A stretch of DNA of 64,000 bases from Streptomyces carminius (GTDB lineage: Bacteria; Actinomycetota; Actinomycetes; Streptomycetales; Streptomycetaceae), in NCBI RefSeq assembly GCF_002794255.1, contig NZ_PGGW01000045.1:1-64000 (forward strand), given 5' to 3'. Shown piece by piece: positions 25,660-34,500 of the stretch. The notes beneath the pieces are model-generated. The model worked only from the letters and a program-made list of their open reading frames with translations, had not been told where the DNA came from and made no database searches. The translations under genes and the position numbers were made by a program. Position 1 is the stretch's first letter. The number at the start of each line of letters is the position of its first letter.

Positions 25660-25860
25660 GGCGCCGGGCACTCGCGCTCCCTGTGGGCCCGGGAGACCAG
25701 GCCGCCCGGGGTGCAGGGCGCCATGGCCTCCTCGGTCTCCACCTCCGGACGCGGCAGCAGGACGTCGATGAAGTCCCGCAGTGCCTCGATACCGTCCCCG
25801 GTGCGCGCGGAGACCGCGACCGAGCCCGGTTCCGCGGCCAGCAGCGGGGACAGCACGTCC
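25660..25860 (-). pseudogene. HflX-like GTPase C-terminal fragment
   Basis: Minus-strand codons read SVAVSARTGDGIEALRDFID, LLPRPEVETEE, GGLVSRAHRE, which match the G5 (SA) motif and following region of HflX-type GTPases. Nothing of the Walker A, switch or N-terminal domains is present nearby, and the sequence degenerates on both sides. I take it as a fossil fragment. Confidence 0.55.
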
Positions 25861-25970
25861 AGAGCCCGGCGGACGCCTGCGAGTCCTTCGGTCTCCGTTC
25901 CGCTCCCGGCGGCGGTGCCGCCGGTCGTCCCCTCCCGTTCCGTCTGCTCGCCTCCCCTTCACAACGCCCC

Positions 25971-26183
25971 TCACAACGCGACCGGGGGACGGCCGTCGTA
26001 CGGCCGTCCCCCGGGGTGTTCGGTGGTGTCCTGGGCCCCTCGGCCCTCGAAGTGGTCGGACTTGTCCGGGTCGCTGAACGTCTGGCGGCCCGGGGCGGGG
26101 GCCGCCGTCGGGTGGGTGCTGACCTGCGGCGCGAAGCCGCCGGTGCTCGGTGCGCGCCACGGGCCGGCGGGAAGTCCGGGATC
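25971..26183 (-). other. Coding-like frame continuing in phase after the arsA-like stop
   Basis: After the TGA of the ArsA-like gene the same frame stays open for 70 codons with strong third-position G/C bias. It reads STGGFAPQVSTHPTAAPAPG, RQTFSDPDKSDHFEGRG, then a Gly/Arg/Pro tail ending PPVAL. There is no ATG, GTG, TTG or CTG in it. It may be the tail of a lost gene or an extension reached by stop-codon readthrough. Not recognised. Confidence 0.4.
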
Positions 26184-27188
26184 TCAGGAAGGGGAGGGCC
26201 CGAGCCGGTCCGCCAGCGCGGCAAGGGCCTGCGTGCCCACCAGCTCCCCCGGCAGCAGCGGCACGTCGAGGAGAGGGACGTCCGGGACCCGCTGCCGCAG
26301 CCGGACGAGGTGCTCGTCCTCCTGCCTGCGGCGGCGGTCGAGCAGCTCACCGGCGTCCGCCGGAGAACGGCGGTTGGCGACGAGTGCGGCCACGTCGACA
26401 CCGAGGCCGGTGAGCTTCTCGTACACCTCCATGGTCTCGGCGATCGGGAGCAGTTCGGCGGTCAGTACGAGCACGAATCCAGTGCGTGCCGGGTCCGTCA
26501 CCACCTCCCGCAGCCGGGAGAAGCGGTTGCGGCGGCGGAGCAGGACGCGGCGCAGCTCGGCGTCGTGGCCGGTCTCCCTGCCGCCGCCGAGACCGCGCAC
26601 CGCGGCGCCGAACCGCTCGGACCGGTCGCGGTTGGCGAGCAGGGCCTCGGTCCAGGAGACGAGCTGCTCGGGCAGCGCGAGCAGCCGCAGTGTGTGGCCG
26701 GACGGCGCGGTGTCGAAGACGACCAGGTCGTAGGCCTCCTCCCCGAGTTCCACCGCCTCGGCGATCCGCTCCAGTACCGCCGACTCGTGGGTGCCGGGCG
26801 CCTGCCGGGCCAGTTGGAGGTGCCGGGCGGCCGGTGCGTGCATCCGCTCGGGGAGCAGCCGCCGCATCGTCTCGGCGACCGCGGACAGGTGCTGCTCGAC
26901 CGTGCGCTCCGGGTCGACCTCCAGCCCGTCGACGTGGCCGGCCGTCCCCGTCCCCGTCCCCCTCCCGGAGACGAGATCCTCGGGGCCGACCAGGCGCACG
27001 GGTTCGTCGCCCACGGGGCGGCCCCAGAGGTGGCCGAGGTTGTGTGCGGGGTCGGTGGAGACCAGCAGCACGCGGGCGCCCGACCGGGCACGGCCGAGGG
27101 CGAGCGCCGCGGCGACGGACGTCTTGCCGACTCCGCCCTTGCCGCCGACGAAGACGGTCCTGCGCGCGGTGACGAGGTCTAGCAGCAC
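26184..27188 (-). CDS. ArsA/GET3-family ATPase
   Basis: A 334-residue cytoplasmic ATPase with the deviant Walker A GGKGGVGKT at residues 15-23, the switch region STDPAHNL, and VVFDTAPSGHTLRLLALPE. These are signatures of ArsA/Get3 proteins. There is no arsenite efflux gene nearby; instead it overlaps the small cory-CC-star gene and follows cstA, a known conserved neighbourhood. A function in handling a membrane or peptide-uptake partner is more likely than arsenic export. The start is GTG at 27188, inside the end of the preceding gene. Confidence 0.9.
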   Translation of the reverse strand: MLLDLVTARRTVFVGGKGGVGKTSVAAALALGRARSGARVLLVSTDPAHNLGHLWGRPVGDEPVRLVGPEDLVSGRGTGTGTAGHVDGLEVDPERTVEQHLSAVAETMRRLLPERMHAPAARHLQLARQAPGTHESAVLERIAEAVELGEEAYDLVVFDTAPSGHTLRLLALPEQLVSWTEALLANRDRSERFGAAVRGLGGGRETGHDAELRRVLLRRRNRFSRLREVVTDPARTGFVLVLTAELLPIAETMEVYEKLTGLGVDVAALVANRRSPADAGELLDRRRRQEDEHLVRLRQRVPDVPLLDVPLLPGELVGTQALAALADRLGPSPS

Positions 27189-27436
27189 CCGACATGCTCC
27201 AGTGGCGAGCGGTCCATGCCCATGCGGCGGTGCCAGCCGTGGAAGTCCTCGTAGAGGGCGGGCATCAGTTCGGCGGTGTAGTACGCCGCCGGGTCCGGTA
27301 CGCCCAGTGCCTCCGCGAGGACCACCATCGTGAAGAAGTCGTCCTCCTCGCGCCGGGCGCGGGCGAGGGTACGCCGGTAGGGACCGGCGTAGAACTCCTC
27401 CAGTCCGGCCCGGAGCGAGGCCCAGCGGGACGTCAC
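27179..27436 (-). CDS. cory-CC-star protein
   Basis: A small 85-residue protein, easily missed because it starts with GTG and overlaps both neighbours. It reads LRAGLEEFYAGPYRRTLARA, FFTMVVLAEALGVPDPAAYY, HGWHRRMGMDR, and ends in Cys-Cys before the stop, the feature that gives the family its name. It is found between carbon starvation protein CstA and ArsA-type ATPases. The terminal Cys pair could bind metal or take part in membrane or redox chemistry (inference). Overlap with cstA is GTGA; with the ATPase, 10 bases. Confidence 0.88.
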   Translation of the reverse strand: MTSRWASLRAGLEEFYAGPYRRTLARARREEDDFFTMVVLAEALGVPDPAAYYTAELMPALYEDFHGWHRRMGMDRSPLEHVGCC

Positions 27437-29133
27437 TTCGTCAGCTCGGTCTTCTCCGTCACATCGGCGTCGAGAGCCTCCGGCGGCTCCCGGGACGCCC
27501 GCCGCATCGCGACGGCCGCCTCGAAGGCGACCCACAGGGCGGCGACGATGATGACGAGGTCGATGATCAGCAGCAGCCAGTCCCGGGCGTCGTAGAAGTC
27601 GCCGAGCTGCACGACCGCGGCCCAGAACGCCATGACGAACACGACCGCGAGCGGGATCAGCGCAGGCGCCGGATTGCGCCGCTTGCGGATCAGCATGACG
27701 GCGACGATGGACAGCGTCAGGGAGGCCAGCAGCTGGTTGCTGGTGCCGAACAGCGGCCAGATGCGCAGACCTCCCTCGCCTCCGGCGCCCTGGCTGAAGG
27801 TGAGTCCCATACCGACGGCGAGCGTGATGAGGGTGCCGGCGACATTGTTGATCCTCACCTTCGCGACCTCGCCGGCCTCCTGGACGACGAAGCGCAGCAG
27901 ACGCACGCCGGTGTCCATGGTGGTGGCGGCGAACAGGATCGCCATGGTGGCCAGGACCGTGGAACTCAGCGATACGGGCAGGCCCAGGCCGCTGTTGAGG
28001 ATCGCGCCGCCGCCTTCGACGAACGCCGTGACGCCGCCCTCGCCGAAGGCGCTGTAGACGGCCTCCCAGTCGGCCAGGGTGCGGTAGCCCGCGGTGGCGG
28101 CGATGATCGCGCCGAGCGCGAGCAGGCCCTCGCCGACCGCGCCGAAGTAACCGACGAAACGGGCGTCGGTCTCCTTGTCCAGCTGCTTCGAGCTGGTGCC
28201 GGAGGAGACCATGCCGTGGAAGCCGGAGATCGCGCCGCACGCGACGGTGACGAAGAGCAGCGGCACCAGATCCGGGGTGCCCGCGGGCACGGCGTCGTTG
28301 AAGGCCGGGGCGACGATTGTCGGAGCACTCAGCAGCACGGAGACGAACAGGATGCCGAGTCCGACGAAGAGCTGGACGCCGTTGATGTAGTCACGGGGCT
28401 GGAGCAGCACCCACACGGGCAGCAGGGAGGCTATGCCGGCGTAGACGAAGAGGGCGACGATCCAGAAGGTCGCCGGAGACATGCCCAGGACCGGGTCGGG
28501 CAGCTCCACCGGGACGGCGTCGCCGAGGAGGATCAGGCCGTAGAGCGCCGCGACACCGACCACGGTGACCAGGCCGAGGCTCATCCTGTAGCGGTAGACC
28601 GCCTGACCGATCAGCAGCGCCACCGCGACCGCGCCCCAGGCGGGGATCACCGCCGTGGGCGTGGAGATCAGCAGGTTCTTGATCACCACCGCGAAGGCCG
28701 CGACCACCATCAGGAGCAGCAGGAAGATCACGACGAGGAAGAGATTGGCGCCCCGGCCGCCGATGTAGCGGCCGGAGAGCGTGCCGATCGAGCGGCCCTT
28801 GTTGCGCGCCGAGGCCCACAGGGCACCCAGGTCGTGCATGCCCGCGAAGAAGACCGTGCCGAGGGTGACCCACAGGAACGCGGGCAGCCAGCCCCAGATG
28901 ACGGCGACTGCGGGGCCGACGATGGGCGCTGCGCCCGCGACCGAGGTGAAGTGGTGTCCCCACAGCACGAACTTGTTGGTCGGGACGTAGTCCACGCCGT
29001 CCTGCAGTTCGTGCGCGGGCGTCCGGAAGGACGCATCGAGCTTGTAGACCCGGTTGCCCAGGAATCTCGAGTACAGGACATACCCGCCCGCGAACATCGC
29101 GAGGCCGATCAGGAGCAGGGGAAGTGCGTTCAT
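27433..29133 (-). CDS. cstA: Carbon starvation protein CstA (peptide/pyruvate transporter)
   Basis: A 566-residue integral membrane protein with about 15 transmembrane segments. Hallmarks are KFVLWGHHFTSVAGAAPIVG and LGTVFFAGMHDLGALWASAR near the N-terminus, LLQPRDYINGVQLFVG, and FHGMVSSGTSSKQLDKE. CstA proteins import peptides or pyruvate under carbon limitation. I start it at the ATG at 29133 (MNALPLLLIGLAMF), since the upstream part of the frame is not membrane-like. It is the first gene of a cstA, cory-CC-star, ArsA-like operon with overlapping ends. Confidence 0.94.
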   Translation of the reverse strand: MNALPLLLIGLAMFAGGYVLYSRFLGNRVYKLDASFRTPAHELQDGVDYVPTNKFVLWGHHFTSVAGAAPIVGPAVAVIWGWLPAFLWVTLGTVFFAGMHDLGALWASARNKGRSIGTLSGRYIGGRGANLFLVVIFLLLLMVVAAFAVVIKNLLISTPTAVIPAWGAVAVALLIGQAVYRYRMSLGLVTVVGVAALYGLILLGDAVPVELPDPVLGMSPATFWIVALFVYAGIASLLPVWVLLQPRDYINGVQLFVGLGILFVSVLLSAPTIVAPAFNDAVPAGTPDLVPLLFVTVACGAISGFHGMVSSGTSSKQLDKETDARFVGYFGAVGEGLLALGAIIAATAGYRTLADWEAVYSAFGEGGVTAFVEGGGAILNSGLGLPVSLSSTVLATMAILFAATTMDTGVRLLRFVVQEAGEVAKVRINNVAGTLITLAVGMGLTFSQGAGGEGGLRIWPLFGTSNQLLASLTLSIVAVMLIRKRRNPAPALIPLAVVFVMAFWAAVVQLGDFYDARDWLLLIIDLVIIVAALWVAFEAAVAMRRASREPPEALDADVTEKTELTK

Positions 29134-29723
29134 GCGAGAGGCCCTCTGAGGTCTGGGAGACGGGGCGCCGGTCCGCACGAGACGTGCGCCCGGCAGGCAG
29201 GCAGCGGAGACGGTGGAGCGTGGCCCTGCTCGGCCGGGACGGGGAACCGGCTACGTGCGCTCCTTTCCCACAGCTTGGCGGCGAATCCGGACGCGGTGCG
29301 CCGCACCTGGACGGCGACTGCGCCGCAGCCCTCGGTGCGCAGCCCGCCGGGACGAAGGCCGGCCCCGACCGACCCGGGAGCACTGCTTCCGCCGTGCGCG
29401 CCGTGGTCGGTGTCGCCGCCGACTTCGGCCTCGATGCCGGGTTTACCGATGCCGGCCGAAAACGCTCCTCTCATGGTCCGCTCATGCTAGGCGACCGACC
29501 AGGCGATGAGGAGCCCCCGGAGACTGGTGACGACAGCGCACTGGGCGGGCGCCGTACTCCCAGCCCATCCCGTTTATCCAGTTGGCGCACATTGGCCGAT
29601 TCGGCACAAGGTGAACCACTGAGCCGGGACTGCGGGATGTCCGGCTCTGTCTCACATCCGACAGCATCGGCGGCGGCCAGGCCGTCGCTCATGAACTCGC
29701 AGGTCCACGCACCACAGCGGTCG
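29134..29723. other. Intergenic stretch without a recognised gene
   Basis: Upstream region of cstA. No supported gene was found. A promoter for cstA should lie in the first 150 bases, but I cannot point to clear elements. Confidence 0.45.
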
Positions 29724-29759
29724 TTACCCTGGGATGGTCCGACCGGCTCGGCCGGAGGT

Positions 29760-30023
29760 GGCCCGGGGCCGTGTGAGGACTCCCTGCCGGGTGCCATCGC
29801 ACCGTCGGCGCCGGAACAGGGCCATGAGCCCGGCTTCACGGCCCGTCATGCTCCGGCACGTCCCGCCGCAAGGCACCAGTCCGAGCCCGCCACGTATGGC
29901 GTCCACCAACTGCCGCCGCGTCCACACCGGCGGACGGCCCGGCTCGACGCCCCGCGGCAACAACGGCGCAAGCCGGGTCCACTGCCCGTTCGTCAGATCC
30001 CCATGCCCCACAAGAACGATCAC
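29760..30023 (-). pseudogene. IS5-family transposase N-terminal remnant
   Basis: The minus strand reads HGDLTNGQWTRLAPLLPRGV and EPGRPPVWTRRQLVDAIRGG, the start of a common Streptomyces IS5-type transposase. After a frame change near WR(V)RTG the alignment fades (VPWRDVPEH in another frame). The DDE domain is absent. Confidence 0.8.
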
Positions 30024-30054
30024 CGACGAGTAAGATCAGTTTCCGCAGCAGCCC

Positions 30055-30480
30055 CTAGTCGGCGGGTACCCAGACGCTCTTGGGGACGAAGGAGCCGAAG
30101 TCGGCCAGACTGGAGTTGCCGGGCACCTGGTAGGGGCCGCCGAGGCAGTCGTCGTTGAGGAACATGGCAGCGTGACCGCTGTGGGTGTTGATCGCCGAGC
30201 GTGCGCGGTCGCCCCAGCCGTGGTCCACCAGGCTGACACAGACGCCACCCGGGCCGAGCGAGCTGACCGTGAACCGCTCCCCGGTGAAGTCCGTGCCCTC
30301 GTAGAGGCACAGAGAGCCGCCGGGAGGACACTCCGCGGCGCTCGCCCCGGAGGAGTCGGCGGTGGCCGGACCGGCCATGAGAACGAGCGGCGCCGTTAAC
30401 GCGGCACCGGCGAGCACGCGCCATGCCCGGCGGGGACGAGCGACGGCCGGGCTGGTGGAATTGTTCTTTTCTTCGAACAC
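30055..30480 (-). CDS. Secreted peptidase inhibitor family I36 protein
   Basis: A 141-residue exported protein: signal peptide to about residue 41 (VLAGAALTAPLVLMAGPATA), then a beta/gamma-crystallin-like domain. The domain reads CPPGGSLCLYEGTDFTGERF, then a second repeat ending AMFLNDDCLGGPYQVPG and SVWVPAD. This is the arrangement of Streptomyces metalloproteinase inhibitors (family I36). Four Cys suggest two disulphides. It may restrain the producer's own or foreign extracellular proteases. It is a single-gene unit, flanked by transposase remnants. Confidence 0.85.
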   Translation of the reverse strand: MFEEKNNSTSPAVARPRRAWRVLAGAALTAPLVLMAGPATADSSGASAAECPPGGSLCLYEGTDFTGERFTVSSLGPGGVCVSLVDHGWGDRARSAINTHSGHAAMFLNDDCLGGPYQVPGNSSLADFGSFVPKSVWVPAD

Positions 30481-30956
30481 GACCTGACTTCAGCTCCTTC
30501 TCGGCAGATGAGTCCCAGCGAATCCATTCTGTAACTCCTCTGACATGATAGGCAGATGGCCTGATCACTGACCAGGTGTCGCGAACTTGTTCCCCCAGGA
30601 ACACCCGAGAAGATGTCACTCCTCAAAAGGAGGAAGAAGTCACTCCGGATATCCCGGCGCGGGCGTCCCGGTCCCCGGGACGCCCGTTCAGGCGTGACTG
30701 ATCACCCGGGCCGGCCCGGCGGAAACGGCCCGGCCGCGGGGCCGGGCGCGGGTTCTCGGCAGGCGCGCTCCGCGTGCGCCGGCCGGGTGCACGAGTTGCG
30801 CGGGGTGGGGCCGGGTCACGGGCAGTGGGCAATCGCGCCCGGCGAGTCGGGGATATCGACCGGCGGCACCGGGTGAAGCCCTCACCCATGCCGCAGGCAG
30901 GGTGTGCTGCGGCGGTCCCAGGTACGCCGGATTCCGCATGGCTCTGAGCTTGGCGT
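30481..30956. other. Intergenic stretch with one hairpin
   Basis: Upstream region of the I36 gene. It contains an inverted repeat at 30661-30685 (11-bp arms GGGCGTCCCGG/CCGGGACGCCC, 3-base loop), a possible terminator. Nothing else was recognised. Confidence 0.45.
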
Positions 30957-31180
30957 TTAACGTTGGCGGGCTCGGTGTTTCTTGATCGACTCGACGCGTT
31001 TGACCGTCTTGCCGACGTCCTGGCGCTTGGCCCGGTGCTTGCCCTTCGAGCCGGGAGGCCGTCCCGGGCCCGGTTTGGACGGTTTCGGTGCGGCCGCCGG
31101 GCGGGCCCCGTCGCGCGGATGTTGCGAAACCCCCGGCGGACCCGGGCGGGGTGAGGCGGCGGGGCTCGGCGGGTCGTTCC
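30957..31180 (-). pseudogene. Transposase C-terminal remnant (IS701-like DDE group)
   Basis: The minus strand reads WERPAEPRRLTP, then in another frame KPGPGRPPGSKGKHRAKRQD and VGKTVKRVESIKKH before a TAA at 30957. This is the standard basic tail of the transposase group whose N-terminus survives at 11640-11890. At about 31180 the reading frame passes without interruption into the truncated AlkZ-like gene. Confidence 0.75.
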
Positions 31181-31518
31181 CAGGCCGCGGGGAGCAGGTC
31201 GCGGGGGAAGACGAACAGGGTGCGGCGCACGGCGAGCTGCTTGGCCAGACCGCGGTCGGTGAACAGAGCCCGGTCCACGTCGGCGGTCGTCAGCGCGTTC
31301 ATGCGGGCGTGGCAGGAGAGGTGGACGGTGGCCGGTTCGGTGGCGTGCAGGACGGTCATCGCCCGGGTGACGTCCTGCGGTGATCCGGCGCGGAACGAAG
31401 GGACCAGCAGGTGCCGGACGGCGAGCCGGGCGCGGCGTTCCGCGTCGGTGACATGGCGCACGGGCGGGCCGGCGGCGTCCGGTGACCGGCGGGGGAGAGT
31501 TGTCGGCAGGTGGGACAT
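31180..31518 (-). pseudogene. AlkZ-like winged-helix protein, truncated
   Basis: From the ATG at 31518 the frame encodes ERRARLAVRHLLVPSFRAGS, TRAMTVLHATEPATVHLSCH, DVDRALFTDRGLAKQLAVRR and LFVFPRDLLPAAW. This is the first about 110 residues of a winged-helix DNA-binding protein of the AlkZ/YcaQ glycosylase-like superfamily (about 370 residues when complete). It is cut exactly after PAAW by transposase sequence. A complete but different member of the superfamily is at 39079. Confidence 0.78.
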
Positions 31519-31631
31519 CATCCCCGGAGTAGAGGCCATTCCCTGGCCTCTACCCCTGTGAATGTCTCCCCTGCCGGGGCACACGGCCCCAGCGGCCCGC
31601 GAGGGCCGCGAAGAGGAACAGGACCAACGGC

Positions 31632-31844
31632 ATGAGCATCAAGACCGTCGCCCACATCAACCTGCGCGGCAACGCCCGGGAAGCGCTGGAGTTCCACCGG
31701 TCCGTCTTCGGTGGCGACCTCGTCGCCGTCACCTGCGGCGGCCTTCGGGCGGTGACCGAGCCGGAGGAGGCCGGCCGGCTCTCGTGGGGTCAGGTGACCT
31801 CGCCGGCGGGCTTCCACCTCATGGCCTTCGACGCCCCCTCCTGA
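31632..31844 (+). pseudogene. VOC/PhnB-like protein, truncated to N-terminal half
   Basis: 70 residues (TVAHINLRGNAREALEFHRS, VFGGDLVAVT, GFHLMAFDAPS) align with the N-terminal half of the intact VOC protein at 38594-39019 (141 residues) and then stop, where the intact one continues RLPWNQGENPFF. The aldo/keto reductase gene begins 20 bases later. A half VOC module can dimerise in some families, so residual function is not excluded, but truncation is the simpler reading. Confidence 0.7.
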
Positions 31845-31864
31845 ACGGCACGGGGACCACGGAC

Positions 31865-32902
31865 GTGAGGACACGCGCACTGGGGCGGACCGGCATCCAG
31901 GTCAGCCCCTACTGCCTGGGCACCATGATGTTCGGGAAACTCGGCAATCCCGACCACGAGGACTGCGCCCGCATCATCCACCGGGCCCTGGACGCCGGTG
32001 TCAACTTCATCGACACCGCCGACGTCTACGGGTACAGCGAGACCGAGGAGATCATCGGCAAGGCCCTCAAGGGCCGGCGCGACGACGTGGTCCTCGCCAC
32101 CAAGTTCAACGGCGTGATGGGACAGGATCCGAACCGGCGCGGAAGCTCACGGCGCTGGATCATGACCGCGGTCGAGGACTCCCTGCGCCGGCTGAGGGTC
32201 GACCACATCGACCTCTACCAGATCCATCATCCCGAACCCGGTACGGACCTCGAGGAGACGCTGTCGGCGCTCACCGACCTGCTGCGCAGTGGCAAGGTGC
32301 GGGCCATCGGCTCATCGAACCTCCCCGCTTCGGAGATCGTGGAGGGGCAGTGGCTCGCCGAGCGGCGCGGGCTGGCCCGTCTGCGCACCGAGCAGCCGAC
32401 GTACTCCGTCCTCAACCGGGCGATCGAGCGTGAGGTGCTGCCGGTGTGCCGGCGGTACGGCATCGGCACGCTGGTGTGGAGCCCGCTCGCCTCGGGCATG
32501 CTCGCCGGCCGCTACCGCAAGGGGCGGCCGACGGACAGCCGGCGGTTGAAGTGGGTACCGAAGTACCTGACCGACGAGCGGGCCCTGGACCTGGTCGAGC
32601 GGCTCATCGCCCTGGCCCGGGAAGCGGGGATGCCGATCACCCACCTGGCGATGGCGTTCGCCGTGAACCACCCGGACGTCACCTCGGCGATCATCGGCCC
32701 GCGTACGCTCGCACACCTGGAGGACCTGCTGGCGGGCGCGGGCGTGGTGCTGGAGGACGCGCTCCTCGACCGCATCGACGCGCTCGTCCCGCCCGGCACC
32801 GACGTCGCGACGATGGACATCGCCTACCGACCGCCGGCGCTGCGGGACCCCGCGCTGCGCCGCCGTCCCGCCGCCGAGCGGGCGGCGGCCCCGGCCGGGT
32901 GA
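31865..32902 (+). CDS. Aldo/keto reductase
   Basis: A 345-residue NADP-dependent oxidoreductase with the AKR barrel. The catalytic tetrad is visible: Asp and Tyr in FIDTADVYGYSE, Lys in VVLATKFNG, and His in LYQIHHPEP. The C-terminal GPRTLAHLEDLL binds the cofactor phosphate. It would reduce aldehydes or ketones, substrate unknown. The start is GTG at 31865 (RTRALGRTGIQVSPYCLG, the usual N-terminus). It follows the truncated VOC gene and precedes a WYL regulator that may control it. Confidence 0.9.
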   Translation: MRTRALGRTGIQVSPYCLGTMMFGKLGNPDHEDCARIIHRALDAGVNFIDTADVYGYSETEEIIGKALKGRRDDVVLATKFNGVMGQDPNRRGSSRRWIMTAVEDSLRRLRVDHIDLYQIHHPEPGTDLEETLSALTDLLRSGKVRAIGSSNLPASEIVEGQWLAERRGLARLRTEQPTYSVLNRAIEREVLPVCRRYGIGTLVWSPLASGMLAGRYRKGRPTDSRRLKWVPKYLTDERALDLVERLIALAREAGMPITHLAMAFAVNHPDVTSAIIGPRTLAHLEDLLAGAGVVLEDALLDRIDALVPPGTDVATMDIAYRPPALRDPALRRRPAAERAAAPAG

Positions 32903-33062
32903 GAACCGCCCGGCCGGAGGGGAGACGACTCCCGCGGCGGGTACTGCCCTTACCCGGTCCACCCACCGGGTACGGGGTGAACGACACCGGGACGGACCGG
33001 ACCGGCGCCCTGCCGCGGGGCAGTGGTCGACAAGTCCGGGGAGCGTGAGAGAGGACGGGAAT

Positions 33063-34079
33063 GTGCCCACCAGTTCGGCACCGGCAGCATCTCGGCGCCT
33101 GCTCGACCTCCTGAGCCTGCTCCAGACCCGCCGGGACTGGCCGGGCGCGGTCCTCAGCGAACGCCTGCACGTCAGCCCGCGCACCCTGCGCCGCGACATC
33201 GACCGGTTGCGTGACCTGGGCTACCCCATCACCGCGACCAAAGGACCCGACGGCGGTTACCGGCTCGGGGCCGGTACTCGGCTGCCGCCCCTGCTTTTCG
33301 ACGACGACCAGGCCGTCGCTCTCACCATCGCCCTGCGGACGGCCGTGGTGAGCGGCGCCGGAATCGAGGAGGCGGCCGGACGCGCGCTGGTCACGCTGAG
33401 CCAGGTCCTGCCGGCCCGGCTGCGCGCCCGCGTCGACGGCTTCGACGTCACCCCGGTCGCACACACCGAAGGGGACGGCCGGCCGGCGGATCCTCGGGCG
33501 CTGCTGGCCATCGGCGCCGCCATCCGCACCCGTGAGGAGCTGCGCTTCGACTACCGCACGCCGGGGCGGCCGGAGGACCACGAGCCCCTCCGGCCGCCCC
33601 GGCAGGTGCAGCCCCATCACCTCGTCGCCCGTGCCGGACGCTGGTACCTCGTCGCATGGGACCCCGGACGCCAGGACTGGCGTGTCCACCGTGTCGACCG
33701 GATGACGGTACGCAGCCCCAACGGCCCCCGCTTCACCCCCCGCGAGCTGCCCGGCGGCGACGTGGCGTCCTTCCTGGCCGCCCGCTTCAAGGGCGCACAG
33801 GACACCGGCGCCTGGCCCTGCCGGGCCGATGTCGTCATCGGTCTTCCTCCCGGCCGGGTCCTCCCCTTCATCGGGGACGGCATCGTCCTGGCGACAGAGC
33901 CCGACCGCTGCCGTGTCAGAGTCGGCTCCTGGTCCTGGGCCGGCCTGGCAGCATGGCTGCTGCGGTTCGACGCCGACATCGAGGTGGTGGACTGCCCGGC
34001 CCTCCGTCGCGCCTTCGCCGTCGCAGCCACTCGATCGGCCCGCGCCGCCGGAGGCGAGGACACCGATGCGGCCGGGTGA
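33063..34079 (+). CDS. YafY-type HTH/WYL transcriptional regulator
   Basis: A 338-residue regulator. The N-terminal HTH_11 domain reads RRLLDLLSLLQTRRDWPGAV, LSERLHVSPRTLRRDIDRLR; a YRLGAGTRLPPLLFDDDQAV linker follows. The WYL domain is around residues 140-215 (HHLVARAGRWYLVAWDPGRQ, DWRVHRVDRM). WYL domains sense ligands such as nucleotides or damaged nucleic acid. A GTG at 33063 with GAGAGGACGG upstream was chosen; another GTG at 33045 is possible. In Streptomyces these regulators usually sit beside VOC genes, as seen here and around 38.4 kb. Confidence 0.88.
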   Translation: MPTSSAPAASRRLLDLLSLLQTRRDWPGAVLSERLHVSPRTLRRDIDRLRDLGYPITATKGPDGGYRLGAGTRLPPLLFDDDQAVALTIALRTAVVSGAGIEEAAGRALVTLSQVLPARLRARVDGFDVTPVAHTEGDGRPADPRALLAIGAAIRTREELRFDYRTPGRPEDHEPLRPPRQVQPHHLVARAGRWYLVAWDPGRQDWRVHRVDRMTVRSPNGPRFTPRELPGGDVASFLAARFKGAQDTGAWPCRADVVIGLPPGRVLPFIGDGIVLATEPDRCRVRVGSWSWAGLAAWLLRFDADIEVVDCPALRRAFAVAATRSARAAGGEDTDAAG

Positions 34080-34199
34080 GCCCCTGCCCGGCGCGGCGGG
34101 ACATGCACGGTGACGTCCAGGCCCCCTGGCGCACCGCCGTGCTCGCCGAGCCACGTCCGGCAAGGCGTTGCCATCCACACCGAACCCTCCCGGGGCGCC

Positions 34200-34500
34200 C
34201 GGCAACTCACGGAGGCACTGTGCTCCCCCTTCCTAGTCGGCAGGCTCCCGCCCTTGCGCCGACGGCGGTCCTCGCACCGGGCTCCCCGGGCCCGGCAGTC
34301 GCCCCGCGTTGCCCGGCACGGCTTCCCTACGACGACGGCCGGCCGGAGGCCGGTGTCGGTGACGGTGACGGTGACGACCTGATGGCCGGTGGAGCGGCGG
34401 CGGTTCCTCCTGCCGGAGGCCGCTACGCCCCGGTAGCAGGTGGGCACCGGCCTGTCGTCCACGATCGGCACGGCGTCCTTGCGGGACCGCCACCGCGGCC
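34200..34500 (-). pseudogene. Possible IS5-group DDE transposase remnant
   Basis: The minus strand reads PIVDDRPVPTCYRG, then TGHQVVTVTVTDTGLRP, and further on KGGSLPTRKGEHSASVSCR. The order recalls the DDE core of IS5-group transposases (V.DG..VPT, HG..VTVVTD.GRP, and a LP..K.EHN.SH segment). Frames drift and no ends are visible. This is tentative. Confidence 0.35.

Noticed and set aside
24585..27182. An 865-codon plus-strand frame spanning the ECF42 gene and the ArsA-like gene
   Set aside because: It runs through a sense gene in another frame and an antisense gene; composition is Arg/Gly/Pro-rich with no family signature.
26184..27188. Arsenical resistance operon
   Set aside because: The ATPase has ArsA-type motifs, but there is no arsB, arsC or arsR nearby; the cstA/cory-CC-star context points elsewhere.
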